Numbered from the stretch's first letter, positions 51,391-59,982 are shown. The stretch: 64,000 bases of DNA from DZBG01 sp049241565 (GCA_049241565.1 JBMLQL010000011.1:39554-103553); one strand, 5' to 3'. Translations and numbers: made by a program. The notes: generated by a model from the sequence alone, not told the origin.

Positions 51391-52176
51391 TTAGCGAGAG
51401 TAAGACTTGATATCGCCGTTACCATTGATATAGATCAAGTCATTTCTTTCAAAAGCAGATGACCAAGAAGTCATTTGATATTTGATAGTGATATTGGCAC
51501 CAGCAACTGGGTCAGCTTTTGAACCGTTGTTCATAATCCCACCAAGCTTCATTGTGGCGTTGAAGTCCCAGCCAAATGATGTTTTTACTGATACGGGAAT
51601 GATTTCTGCCCCAGCGATGTATTTACCTGCACCGTTGAATGAACCACTGTGAGAGAAAATAATCATGTATTCGAATCGAACAACTTCTTTACCAACACCA
51701 TTTTTGATGGAAGTGACAAATTTCTTTTCAGTTGGCATTGAGAAATTTTCCATCTCGTCCCACATCACTTCTGCTCCGGCAACAGCTGCCTTAGGAAGAA
51801 CACTGATTGGAGCATACTCTGTTGTATTAGTTGGTTTACCTTTTTGAACAAGAGTATAAATAGACTCACCTAGGGCAACTATATCTTTGGCCAGACCAAT
51901 TACAGTTCCAACTTTCTCTGTTGTGTCTTGAAAAGTTCCTGTAGGATTTGGGTCTTGCTGCCCACTACCAGTACCAGAAACATCTCCACCTTTATATCTG
52001 CCGTAGCCACCGCGGTAATTATATCCACCACCATAAGATCCATTAGTTGTTGATCCAGATGAGACTTCAGTCGTTTCAATGCTTGAGATCACCCATTTTT
52101 GATCTAATTTCTGTGTAGAAGCAAAGGTTGCGCTAGAAGCGATAAGAAGTGTCGCGGTCAAAAAAGCTTTTTTCAT
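51391..52176 (-). CDS. Secreted protein with Gly/Tyr-rich linker, unknown
   Basis: A 261-residue protein with a signal peptide (to about residue 19, TFA-ST), a short N-terminal strand region, a low-complexity linker (GGGYNYRGGYGRYKGG, about 48-63), a helical stretch (VGTVIGLAKDIVALGESIYTLV) and a C-terminal beta-rich domain of about 150 residues (e.g. EVVRFEYMIIFSHSGSFNG, AGAEIIPVSVKTSFGWDFNA) that would suit a beta sandwich. No cysteines. No family recognised. Its ATG at 52176 has GAGGGGGATTC on the minus strand, and it has its own terminator. Confidence 0.75.
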   Translation of the reverse strand: MKKAFLTATLLIASSATFASTQKLDQKWVISSIETTEVSSGSTTNGSYGGGYNYRGGYGRYKGGDVSGTGSGQQDPNPTGTFQDTTEKVGTVIGLAKDIVALGESIYTLVQKGKPTNTTEYAPISVLPKAAVAGAEVMWDEMENFSMPTEKKFVTSIKNGVGKEVVRFEYMIIFSHSGSFNGAGKYIAGAEIIPVSVKTSFGWDFNATMKLGGIMNNGSKADPVAGANITIKYQMTSWSSAFERNDLIYINGNGDIKSYSR

Positions 52177-52366
52177 GAATCCCCCTCTAAAGTTGACTAA
52201 AAGAACTGGCCTTCGCTGGTAATGTTCTAAAATTGATCAGGGTTGTAACCTTGTTTAGTGGTCCCTGGCAAGGACTAAGAAAAACCATGGGTTTTTGCGC
52301 TATTTTTTACAGCGGCGGTGCGAAAAGAGATGAATAACAGAAGGTTAGGACAGATTAGAATGGTTT

Positions 52367-52411
52367 AAAAAGAAGTAAAGCTTATGTGTACTATAAGTTT
52401 TACTTCTTTTT
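52367..52411. terminator. AT-rich bidirectional hairpin terminator after the rlmK-like gene
   Basis: Twenty-base-pair stem (one G-T) starting AAAAAGAAGTAAA and ending TTTACTTCTTTTT, 7-base loop, T-run on either strand. It follows the minus-strand methyltransferase and can stop readthrough in both directions. Confidence 0.8.
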
Positions 52412-52439
52412 ACAATATTGAGAACTTATAAAAAAACAA

Positions 52440-53381
52440 TTAGTTACGGTTTTTGATAAAAAATGAACGATGAATATTTGTATGGTGAAAGTCCTGAGGA
52501 ATGGTCCAATTTGAAGCTTCTTTCACATCAAACAGACCAGTCACCACGCGGTTGAGTTCAAATTTCTTCTTATTATTAGAAAACACAAGTATTCCTTCAG
52601 GAGTCAGACGTTTCATGCATTCTTTAATCATCCAAATATGATCATCTTGGACATCCAGCACATCCTCCATTCCTTTGGAATTAGAAAAACTTGGTGGATC
52701 TAAAAGAATAATATCAAAAAGTTGATTATCTTTTCCTCTTAACCACTCAAGGACATCGGTTTTGTAAAATTTGTGAGCTTCGATATCTATTTTATTTAAT
52801 GAAAAATTATCCCGGGCCCAATCAAGGTAGGTGTTTGATAGATCCATCGTCGTCACCTCTGCACCACCCATCGCTGCAGCCACACTGAGACTTCCGGTGT
52901 AAGAGAAAAGATTGAGAACTTTTTTATTCTTAGCTTCCTTCAAAAGATATTGTCGAAGAGGGCGATGATCTAGGAATAATCCCGTATCAAGATAACGATA
53001 GAGATTCACCCAGAATTTAAAGGGTCCTTCTTTGACTTCCATAAAATCATCATTACGGCGATCAAGAGGATTGTATTGTTGAGTGCCGACTTGTCTTTTT
53101 CTTTCTTTAAATACTTGATTGGTCTCCGGAATATTCATGACTTCAATTAGAGCATTTTTGATCATCTGTTGATGCTCATCACGCTTAATGAGATCTTCTT
53201 CGGCCAATTTCTTCCCTTTTTCGTAAATGACGGCATAATTTTTATAGATATCGATAATATAAGGAATTTCTGGAATATCTTTGTGGTACAGTCTAAAGCA
53301 TTCGTACTCATTTTTTACTATCCAGCTTTTATGCTTTTTATAGTTTTTTTGAAGTCGGTTCTTTAGCGCTTGAGACTGCAT
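52440..53381 (-). CDS. Stand-alone RlmK-like 23S rRNA methyltransferase
   Basis: A 313-residue class I SAM methyltransferase that aligns with the C-terminal (RlmK) half of RlmL/RlmKL, which makes m7G2069 in 23S rRNA. It shows the PUA/linker-like N-terminus, FWVNLYRYLDTGLFLDHRP, the SAM motif LNLFSYTGSLSVAAA, acidic MDLSNTY, and the catalytic DPPSFSNSKGMED and FSNNKK. There is no THUMP/RlmL domain, so the m2G activity of the fused E. coli enzyme is not coded here. The gene is divergent from clpS. Confidence 0.88.
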   Translation of the reverse strand: MQSQALKNRLQKNYKKHKSWIVKNEYECFRLYHKDIPEIPYIIDIYKNYAVIYEKGKKLAEEDLIKRDEHQQMIKNALIEVMNIPETNQVFKERKRQVGTQQYNPLDRRNDDFMEVKEGPFKFWVNLYRYLDTGLFLDHRPLRQYLLKEAKNKKVLNLFSYTGSLSVAAAMGGAEVTTMDLSNTYLDWARDNFSLNKIDIEAHKFYKTDVLEWLRGKDNQLFDIILLDPPSFSNSKGMEDVLDVQDDHIWMIKECMKRLTPEGILVFSNNKKKFELNRVVTGLFDVKEASNWTIPQDFHHTNIHRSFFIKNRN

Positions 53382-53456
53382 GAATTAATCCTCTGGGGAG
53401 TTGAAAAGATCACAAAAGTTGTGCATCCTTGGTAGTATAACCAAAACGAGTAAAAT

Positions 53457-53780
53457 ATGTCTGCTAATGATCCTCGCGAAGAAGAACAAAGTGGTGTGGC
53501 GGTTGCCAAACCCAAACTAAAGCGTCCTAGAAAGTATAAGGTGCTCATGCATAATGACGACTATACTACTATGGAATTCGTTGTTCATGTTTTACAAAAA
53601 TATTTCAATAAAACACGCCCTGAGTCTCAGGCCATTATGCTAGAAGTCCATACGCGCGGATTGGCGGTCTGCGGAATGTTTACCTACGAAGTGGCAGAAT
53701 CAAAAGTCGCCAAAGTGACTAAATATGCTCGAGAAAATGGTCATCCTCTCAAATGCACAATGGAACCCTGCGAAGATTAG
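53457..53780 (+). CDS. clpS: ClpS adaptor of the ClpAP protease
   Basis: Recognises N-degron substrates and hands them to ClpA. The 107-residue protein has a disordered N-terminal tail of about 20 residues and the complete ClpS fold with YKVLMHNDDYTTMEFVVHVL (in part; HNDDYT is the binding pocket), the AIMLEVHTRG helix and GMFTYEVAESK. It is 77 bases before clpA. The ribosome site before ATG 53457 is weak. Confidence 0.95.
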   Translation: MSANDPREEEQSGVAVAKPKLKRPRKYKVLMHNDDYTTMEFVVHVLQKYFNKTRPESQAIMLEVHTRGLAVCGMFTYEVAESKVAKVTKYARENGHPLKCTMEPCED

Positions 53781-53798
53781 ACATTCTTTGGCACTGAC

Positions 53799-53837
53799 CT
53801 TGCGCTTTTGTCTTTCGATCCCATATTTCTTTATAAT
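53799..53837 (+). promoter_or_regulatory. Overlapping candidate promoters of clpA (sigma-70-like and heat-shock-like)
   Basis: TTGTCT (53808-53813) and TATAAT (53832-53837) are 18 bases apart. Overlapping them are CTTG (53799-53802) and TCCCATAT (53819-53826), which fit the heat-shock consensus CTTGAAA/CCCCATNT at 13 bases when the seven-base -35 is counted. This suggests that clpA has its own transcription, perhaps stress-induced. Confidence 0.4.
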
Positions 53838-53857
53838 CAAGGAAGAGGGGAAACTCT

Positions 53858-56206
53858 ATGATAAGCCAAAAATTAGAACAGATTCTTAATAAAGCCATTA
53901 AAAAAGCGAATGAACATCATCATGAGTTTTTAACTCTTGAAAATGTTTTACTCGCAATGCTGGAAGACACTGAGGTCATTAATGTCCTTAATGATTGTGG
54001 GGCCAGTCTGCCTGAACTTCAAAAAGAGCTCGAGAAGTTTATTGCCGATGATTCTAACTTTGCTCTTTTAAGTGAAGATGAAATCCTGGATCTAAATAAA
54101 AAACAATTTGGAAATGATCAGTTGAGAGAGATTGCTCGTGAGAACGGGATTCTCTATCAGCCTGAGATTTCTTTAAGTCTTCAGCGTGTGATTCAACGAG
54201 CGGCTATTCATATCCAATCATCTGGAAAGAAAAGTATTCAGGCGATTAATATTTTAGTCGCTATGTTTAGTGAGAAAGAATCTCACGCAACTTATTTTTT
54301 ACAGCAACAAGGTGTGAATCGCATTGATGTTGTAGAAAAAATTGCCCACTCATCAGATCGTCCTCAACAAGCGGAAGGAGAATCTGAAGCCGATGAGTCT
54401 CAAGAAAATAATGGAGAGACTTTTAAGCGTGAAGAAAAGTTTGAGAAGGCCTTGGCCGAATTCACAGTTAATTTGAATAAGTCAGCTCGTGAAGGGAAAT
54501 TAGATCCAATCATCGGACGCGAAGAAGAAATTCAGCGAATCATTCAGATCCTCTGTCGTCGTCGAAAAAATAATCCGATTCTTGTGGGGGATGCCGGAGT
54601 AGGGAAGACAGCTATTGCTGAAGGACTGGCCCTTGCCATCGAGGAAGGAAAAGTTCCAAGCCTTTTGAGTAAAACAACTGTTTATAGTTTAGATATGGCC
54701 TCGCTTCTTGCGGGAACAAAATTTCGTGGGGACTTTGAGGAGAGACTTAAACTCGTTCTTCAGGCCCTTGAGAAAAAAAATGAAAAAGATGGCAGCATTC
54801 TTTTTATCGATGAGATTCACACGATCATCGGCGCGGGTGCCACAAGTGGAGGATCGTTAGATGCTTCAAACTTATTAAAGCCTGCCCTCAGCAAGGGAAA
54901 TATCCGTTGTATGGGATCAACAACCTTTGATGAATATCGTAAATACTTCGAGAAGGATCAAGCCTTGAACCGTAGATTCCAGAAAGTTGATATTCATGAG
55001 CCTACTATTGAAGACACCATTAAAATCATCTCTGGGCTTAAGTCTAAATTCGAAGATCATCACCATGTGACTTATCCTGATGAGGTTATCCGGTCAGCAG
55101 TTGAACTCGCTGAGAAGCATATTAATGAGCGTAAGAACCCAGATAAATCAATTGATGTGATCGATGAGGTGGGAGCTTATTTACGCCTTCATCCTGAACG
55201 TGGGGAGAATGCGACAGTGGCCGTCGCCGATATTGAGCATATTGTGGCGAAATTGGCCCGTATTCCACAAAAGTCTTTATCAACAAATGAAAAAGAAAAA
55301 CTTCGCTTCCTTGAGCGTGACCTGAAGATGATGATCTTCGGCCAAAATGAGGCCATCGATAAAGTTGCAAATGCACTTATTTTATCGAGATCAGGCCTTG
55401 GTAATCAGAACAAGCCTATCGCTTCTTTTCTTTTTGCTGGACCTACTGGTGTGGGAAAAACAGAACTTGCCAAACAATTGGCACATATTATGGGCATTAA
55501 TTTTGTTCGTATCGATATGTCTGAGTATATGGAGAAGCACACTGTCTCTAAATTAATTGGAGCACCTCCAGGATATGTAGGATTTGATCAAGGTGGGGCC
55601 CTGACGGATGCGATTCATAAGAATCCATACACAGTCTTACTTCTTGATGAGATCGAGAAGGCCCATCCTGATGTTTTTAATATCCTCTTGCAGGTAATGG
55701 ACCATGGAGCTCTCACGGACTCTAATGGCCGCGCTAGTGACTTTAAGAACGTGATCCTCATTATGACATCAAATGCCGGTGCAAAAGAAATGGATGCAGG
55801 CTCTATTGGATTATCACAGTCCCGTGGTGGTGAGATCAACACAGTGAAACGTGATCAGGCGATTAAGAACATCTTCACGCCAGAGTTCCGCAATCGGTTA
55901 GATGCCATCATCACTTTCCATAAGCTCGCTGATAAAAATATCGAGATGATTGTAGAAAAGTTCCTAATGGAGCTAGAAAATCAGCTAGTTGAGAAGAAAG
56001 TAGAAATGGAAGTTTCTGCCGAGGCCAAAGCATGGCTGGCGAAAACTGGATACGATGAAAAGCTTGGGGCGAGACCTCTTGCACGCGTGATTAATGATAA
56101 GATTAAGAAGTCACTTGCTCATGAGATCTTGTTCGGCCGCCTTGAAAAAGGTGGAAGAGTACTCATTGATCTCAAGGGTGATGAGCTCGATTTCATTTTT
56201 TCCTAA
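53858..56206 (+). CDS. clpA: ClpA unfoldase of the ClpAP protease
   Basis: A 782-residue Hsp100 AAA+ ATPase. Clp_N repeats occupy the first 150 residues, the first AAA module has Walker A GDAGVGKT (about 244-251) and IDEIHTIIGAG, and the second has GPTGVGKTE (about 528-536), LLLDEIEKAHPDVF and the ClpP-docking IGL in AGSIGLSQSRG. An acidic linker (about 168-190, EGESEADESQEN) separates Clp_N from AAA1. Absence of a coiled-coil middle domain separates it from ClpB/ClpC. ATG 53858 has GAGGGGAAACT. Acts with ClpS coded upstream; clpP is not in the window. Confidence 0.96.
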   Translation: MISQKLEQILNKAIKKANEHHHEFLTLENVLLAMLEDTEVINVLNDCGASLPELQKELEKFIADDSNFALLSEDEILDLNKKQFGNDQLREIARENGILYQPEISLSLQRVIQRAAIHIQSSGKKSIQAINILVAMFSEKESHATYFLQQQGVNRIDVVEKIAHSSDRPQQAEGESEADESQENNGETFKREEKFEKALAEFTVNLNKSAREGKLDPIIGREEEIQRIIQILCRRRKNNPILVGDAGVGKTAIAEGLALAIEEGKVPSLLSKTTVYSLDMASLLAGTKFRGDFEERLKLVLQALEKKNEKDGSILFIDEIHTIIGAGATSGGSLDASNLLKPALSKGNIRCMGSTTFDEYRKYFEKDQALNRRFQKVDIHEPTIEDTIKIISGLKSKFEDHHHVTYPDEVIRSAVELAEKHINERKNPDKSIDVIDEVGAYLRLHPERGENATVAVADIEHIVAKLARIPQKSLSTNEKEKLRFLERDLKMMIFGQNEAIDKVANALILSRSGLGNQNKPIASFLFAGPTGVGKTELAKQLAHIMGINFVRIDMSEYMEKHTVSKLIGAPPGYVGFDQGGALTDAIHKNPYTVLLLDEIEKAHPDVFNILLQVMDHGALTDSNGRASDFKNVILIMTSNAGAKEMDAGSIGLSQSRGGEINTVKRDQAIKNIFTPEFRNRLDAIITFHKLADKNIEMIVEKFLMELENQLVEKKVEMEVSAEAKAWLAKTGYDEKLGARPLARVINDKIKKSLAHEILFGRLEKGGRVLIDLKGDELDFIFS

Positions 56207-56229
56207 ACCTCTTCAAGTAATCTTCCGAT

Positions 56230-56270
56230 CCTCACACATAACGATTTTTTATCGGTAAATATGTGTGAGG
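56230..56270. promoter_or_regulatory. Large palindrome between clpA and the histone-like gene
   Basis: Perfect 11-base arms CCTCACACATA (56230-56240) and TATGTGTGAGG (56260-56270), with a nested CGAT-TTTTTT-type inner pair (CGAT 56242-56245, ATCG 56251-56254). No T-run follows on either strand, so it is a poor rho-independent terminator and could be an operator, a cruciform or an RNA element. It is 24 bases after the clpA stop and about 80 bases before a promoter-like sequence. Confidence 0.55.
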
Positions 56271-56348
56271 ACTATCAACAAAACCTCCCACAATGTCCGG
56301 TCTTGGATAAAAAAAAGATGCAATTGAAATAAAATTTATATTTTTTGT

Positions 56349-56377
56349 TTGCGTTAAATAGAAAATGTGTTTATCTT
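56349..56377 (+). promoter_or_regulatory. Candidate promoter of the histone-like gene
   Basis: TTGCGT (56349-56354), 17-base spacer, TATCTT (56372-56377), 55 bases before the start codon and in a strongly AT-rich stretch. Confidence 0.4.
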
Positions 56378-56432
56378 TAAATTAAGAAAGGTCTAAATAA
56401 AAGACTATACATCAATTTCTGGGAGGAAATTT

Positions 56433-56591
56433 ATGGCTAAGAAAGCGACAAAAAAAGCAGTTAAGAAAGTAGCAAAGAAAGCGACTAAAAAAGTAGCTAA
56501 AAAAGCTGCAAAAAAAGTAGCAAAAAAAGCTACAAAAAAAGTAGCAAAAAAAGCTACTAAAAAAGTTGCAAAAAAAGCTGCTAAGAAGTAA
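56433..56591 (+). CDS. Histone H1-like Lys/Ala repeat protein, 52 residues
   Basis: ATG 56433 to TAA 56591 encodes 52 residues made almost wholly of a four-residue repeat, two variable residues (A-T, A-V, V-A, A-A) followed by KK: MAKKATKKAVKKVAKK and on. About half the residues are lysine, so the net charge is near +26. Similar Lys/Ala repeat tails occur in bacterial histone H1-like proteins such as chlamydial HctB and Pseudomonas AlgP. The call rests on a very good ribosome site (GGGAGGAAATTT), a clean stop and a strong terminator 4 bases on. It probably binds and compacts DNA or RNA. The reverse strand is also open because the DNA is periodic, but it has no start context. Confidence 0.85.
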   Translation: MAKKATKKAVKKVAKKATKKVAKKAAKKVAKKATKKVAKKATKKVAKKAAKK

Positions 56592-56594
56592 TTC

Positions 56595-56623
56595 AAAAAG
56601 CCCTCGCAAGAGGGCTTTTTTTT
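56595..56623 (+). terminator. Terminator of the histone-like gene
   Basis: AAAAAGCCCTC/GAGGGCTTTTT stem (56595-56605 and 56610-56620), GCAA loop, eight-T run. Very strong relative to the tiny gene, suggesting an abundant short transcript. Confidence 0.92.
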
Positions 56624-56727
56624 GCCTTTTCTCTCTGAAAATCATCAAAATCCATTTTTACAGACTTCATCAAATCAGATTCAAATTGAGCTTAAATAGA
56701 ATTCATAATTTCTCGTTTATCTAATAC

Positions 56728-58056
56728 TTATTTTTTATCTTCAGGCTTCTTTTTTAATCGTCCAAGGATTGGCCGAGTAAGTGCACCGTAAGGTGGCCTC
56801 ACAGAAAAAACTCTGTTGAAGCTGATCAGATTTGGAATGCGGCCTTTGAAGTCCACATGTGGAGCGGCCAGGACAACAAGAGCACGAAGAATTGTTGAAG
56901 CTGCAAAAAGTGTCAGATATTTGTCATATTGGGGTGAAATGTTCCTTAAGGCCCATCCTCCCAGTAATGTTCCTGTGATCATCCCGGTGGTGTTGAAGAA
57001 AGTGATATAGGTCATCACACTGGTTCTCTCCGAGTCCTCGATCTTTTGATAATAAAGAAGGATGGTGCTGAGTTCGAAGCCGGCCCAGTAACAGCCTGAA
57101 AGAAATTCAATAAAGAAGATCCACCAGTAGTCCTGATTAATCGCCCACCATAGTGGGCTGGTCGTGATCCCAAGGCAAGAGAGGATGAGAATTTTTTGCA
57201 CATGCCGAGATTTGGCCCTCTTTTGAAGAATCTTAAACATAAAGACTCGTCCGAAATAGGCAATGGCAGTGATCGCCATATACTCGATATAGTTAAAACG
57301 AAGATGGCCCAGCATATAGGGGTTAAAATAAGGAGCCGAGAAATAGACAGTGAGATAAAAAAAGAAAAGGAAGACTACAAGCTTGCCTTGCTCGGTTGAC
57401 CTTAGTCTCTTGATGAACTCACGGAGCTTCAGTCTTTCTTCGATTTTCCCGCCGAAATCATAATCGTTATGATTGGCCTTCACTTCATAGAGTGAGAGTA
57501 ATTTTAAAATAAGACCAACAGCAAAGATGCCTACATAAAGTGGCAACTCCATCCCAGCAGGACGAGCAAAATAAAGAAGAACACCACTGGTGATGAGGCC
57601 GATGAATACAGAGAATTGGCCAAATTGATTTCTGATGGAGAAAAACTTTAATCGAAATTTATAAGGGACTGTATGGCCCATCAATCTATTCCAAGGGGGA
57701 TTGAGAGAGAGAAGGCTCGCCCAGTAGAGACTGAGAACAGAAATAACAAGGAAAGGAGAGCTGTATTTTAGAAGCCCAATGAAAATAAGTGGAAGTAAGG
57801 TGAAGGCCTGAAGACTTAGAAAAACAATCATCCGTGTCTTGAGTCCCATTCGACGGAAAAAATCGCGAATAGAAAAGAGCTGAAAGACCACCCCGACAAA
57901 TTGAGGAATAACCGTTCCCATCCCCGCAATCACCTCAGAAATACCGAGGGCCAGCATAAAGGCACAAAAATAACCTTCCACCATCCCAATATTGAGGTTA
58001 GTGAAAATAGCATCTCGAATAGATGACCTAATATGTGCTTTAGTTGAAACCGACAT
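56728..58056 (-). CDS. MFS transporter
   Basis: A 442-residue inner-membrane protein with about 12 hydrophobic spans in two halves and a short cytoplasmic loop (EERLKLREFIKRLRS) between spans 6 and 7. Motifs such as the RMGLKTR loop after span 2 and LSLNPPWNRLMGH fit major-facilitator proteins; the substrate cannot be guessed. ATG at 58056 is in a short region divergent from the DUF502 gene. The last 25 residues are basic and cytoplasmic. Confidence 0.82.
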   Translation of the reverse strand: MSVSTKAHIRSSIRDAIFTNLNIGMVEGYFCAFMLALGISEVIAGMGTVIPQFVGVVFQLFSIRDFFRRMGLKTRMIVFLSLQAFTLLPLIFIGLLKYSSPFLVISVLSLYWASLLSLNPPWNRLMGHTVPYKFRLKFFSIRNQFGQFSVFIGLITSGVLLYFARPAGMELPLYVGIFAVGLILKLLSLYEVKANHNDYDFGGKIEERLKLREFIKRLRSTEQGKLVVFLFFFYLTVYFSAPYFNPYMLGHLRFNYIEYMAITAIAYFGRVFMFKILQKRAKSRHVQKILILSCLGITTSPLWWAINQDYWWIFFIEFLSGCYWAGFELSTILLYYQKIEDSERTSVMTYITFFNTTGMITGTLLGGWALRNISPQYDKYLTLFAASTILRALVVLAAPHVDFKGRIPNLISFNRVFSVRPPYGALTRPILGRLKKKPEDKK

Positions 58057-58097
58057 TTTACGAAGCTTCCTGCTATATGATAGATTGAAGATATATT

Positions 58098-58682
58098 ATG
58101 AAATCATTTAATCAAATTTTTCTTAAAGGGTTAATCGTTGTTCTTCCGATTACTCTAACATTTTATCTCCTTATCTGGGCAAGTGTGACCGTGGAGTCAC
58201 TTTTTGGGTCTGGCCTCAAATTTTTATTAGGCAAAGAGCTCTATATTCCAGGTTTTGGGATTCTTCTCACCATTATACTTGTATTTTTAGTCGGTCTTTT
58301 AGTGAGCCATTACTTCACGGCAAGATTTTTTAAGCTCTTCACTAATTTATTAGAGAAGGTGCCCCTTATTAAGGCCATCTATAATCCGCTTAAAGATTTA
58401 ATGGCCCTTCTTCCTGGAAAAGCTTCCAATCAAACAAAAGTTCAGCGAGTGGTGATGGTTCCGATCGATACCATGGGTGGCTATGCTTTTGGTTTTGTCA
58501 CTCGTGAAGAATTATCAGGTCTTCCATTGCCTCATCTCGTCCCTGTCTATATCCCTTATAGTTATATGTTAGGAGGAATGACTCTTTTGGTTCCCAAGGA
58601 CAAGTTAATTAAAGTTGATATGCCAGTCGATCAGGCCCTTAAACTTTCCGTCACTGCTTGGCTTAAGGCCGAAGAAGAATGA
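58098..58682 (+). CDS. DUF502 family membrane protein
   Basis: A 194-residue protein with two N-terminal membrane spans (about 10-32 and 50-72) and a soluble domain containing the family words PGFGILL, LLEKVPLIKAIYNPLKDL, VVMVPIDTMGGYAFGFVT and VPVYIPYSYMLGG. DUF502 proteins are widespread and poorly characterised. Its stop overlaps the methyltransferase start by ATGA, so the two are coupled. Confidence 0.9.
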   Translation: MKSFNQIFLKGLIVVLPITLTFYLLIWASVTVESLFGSGLKFLLGKELYIPGFGILLTIILVFLVGLLVSHYFTARFFKLFTNLLEKVPLIKAIYNPLKDLMALLPGKASNQTKVQRVVMVPIDTMGGYAFGFVTREELSGLPLPHLVPVYIPYSYMLGGMTLLVPKDKLIKVDMPVDQALKLSVTAWLKAEEE

Positions 58683-59332
58683 TTTGTCCTCTTTGCCAAA
58701 GTGAAAGTGGATTATTTAATCAAGATAAGAAACGTCATTACTACCAATGTCGGCAATGTTATTTCGTTTTTGTTGATGCTTCTGAATTTATCTCTAAGGA
58801 TGAAGAAGGGAGACGATATGAAACTCATAATAACTCCGCTGATGATCCCCGCTATGTAGACTATCTTACCAATGTTCGAGATTCATTTTTAGAAATGGGT
58901 ATTCCTGGGGAAAAGGGCGTTGATATTGGTTCAGGTAGTTCTACTCTTCTCGCCGATTTATTTGCTCAAAAAAAATACGATGTGCTCTCTTATGATCCTC
59001 AATTTCATCCTGACACGAATTGGAAAAATTCAAATTACGATTTTTTTACCTTAAGTGAAGTTATTGAACACCTTCATCATCCTATTGAGGTTCTCTCATC
59101 TTTAAGAGATCTGCTTCATTCCGGAGGTAAAATACTTATAAAAACGGAGTTTATTCCGCCGAAAGAAAAAAGAGAATTTAATCTTTGGTACTATAAAAAT
59201 GACGACACACATGTCCATTTTTATACAGAGTCCAGTGCAAGAGAGCTTTCTCGTCGATTAGGAATGGGTATAGAGTTTTCTCATTCTTTGAGAGGAGTAT
59301 TTTCTCTAGTACGAAAAAAATCAGAAATATAA
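58679..59332 (+). CDS. Class I SAM methyltransferase with N-terminal zinc ribbon
   Basis: A 217-residue protein with a four-cysteine ribbon at the start (C3, C6, C24, C27), then a Methyltransf_23-like domain: SAM motif GVDIGSGSSTLL (about 79-90), acidic SYDPQFH, and LSEVIEHLHHP in the place of motif III/IV. The last part (TEFIPPKEKREFNLWYYKND) is variable. Substrate unknown; zinc-ribbon methyltransferases of this layout act on small molecules or sugars. Overlaps DUF502 (ATGA) and, convergently, the next gene by 12 bases. Confidence 0.82.
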   Translation: MICPLCQSESGLFNQDKKRHYYQCRQCYFVFVDASEFISKDEEGRRYETHNNSADDPRYVDYLTNVRDSFLEMGIPGEKGVDIGSGSSTLLADLFAQKKYDVLSYDPQFHPDTNWKNSNYDFFTLSEVIEHLHHPIEVLSSLRDLLHSGGKILIKTEFIPPKEKREFNLWYYKNDDTHVHFYTESSARELSRRLGMGIEFSHSLRGVFSLVRKKSEI

Positions 59333-59959
59333 ATAAATTACGGCAATATGCTCTGTAAGATCTGATTGTCTCGGAATAAACTGATTTAAATATCCAGCTT
59401 CAAGGTTGTGGCCAGAGATTGGAAACCTGATTCCGATAAATGCACGATTGCGTTCTAGAAGTTGATTACCACTTAGTTTATTAGTGGAAATATTTAAAAA
59501 TGGTTCATCCCATACAACGATTGTATTTTTATTAGTAAGAGTGTAGTTTAGCTGAATTTGTAATCTGTATCTTATAGAATTCGATCGCTCATCCTCCCAG
59601 TCTCTCCACTCCATTCTTGATCTAAGCAAAAATCTGTATTCATCATCTTGATGTGAATAAACGTGTTGAAGTGTTGGGCGATACTCTTTAATCTCACCAC
59701 CTTCTATAAATCCAAACAAGAAACCTAATTCGTGAAATTTAGTAATTGGTTTTAAAATTCCAAACCTTATCAGCAGTTGTTGATTTGAACCGGTTTCTAA
59801 GTTATATCGAAGCTGTAATTCTTGATGTGAAATAAGCGAGTTCTCTTTGTTTTCCTTCCTGCTAAACACTCCAAACCATGCTCTCTTTTCATCGACTTCA
59901 GCCGAAAAGGAATTTGAAATTGAAGCTGTAAGAAATAAGAATACAAATGCCTTCATCAT
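59321..59959 (-). CDS. DUF2490-like outer-membrane protein
   Basis: A 212-residue protein with a signal peptide (to about residue 19, SFS-AE) and repeated amphipathic strands (LQLRYNLETGSNQQLLIRFG, FLLRSRMEWRDWEDERSN and on, ending IAVIYLYF). The pattern of W-G at the start, R-x-R-x-E-x-R strands and a final GYLNQFIPR match DUF2490-type barrels. The function is unknown. Two adjacent ATGs are possible (59959, 59956). Confidence 0.7.
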   Translation of the reverse strand: MMKAFVFLFLTASISNSFSAEVDEKRAWFGVFSRKENKENSLISHQELQLRYNLETGSNQQLLIRFGILKPITKFHELGFLFGFIEGGEIKEYRPTLQHVYSHQDDEYRFLLRSRMEWRDWEDERSNSIRYRLQIQLNYTLTNKNTIVVWDEPFLNISTNKLSGNQLLERNRAFIGIRFPISGHNLEAGYLNQFIPRQSDLTEHIAVIYLYF

Positions 59960-59982
59960 ATTTGCTCTTTCGCTTAATATTT

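Noticed and set aside
56405..56648. Phe/Ala-rich and Phe/Cys/Ser-rich minus-strand frames opposite the histone-like gene
   Set aside because: Mirror of the AAA/GCT codon repeat; the plus strand has the ribosome site and terminator in the right places.
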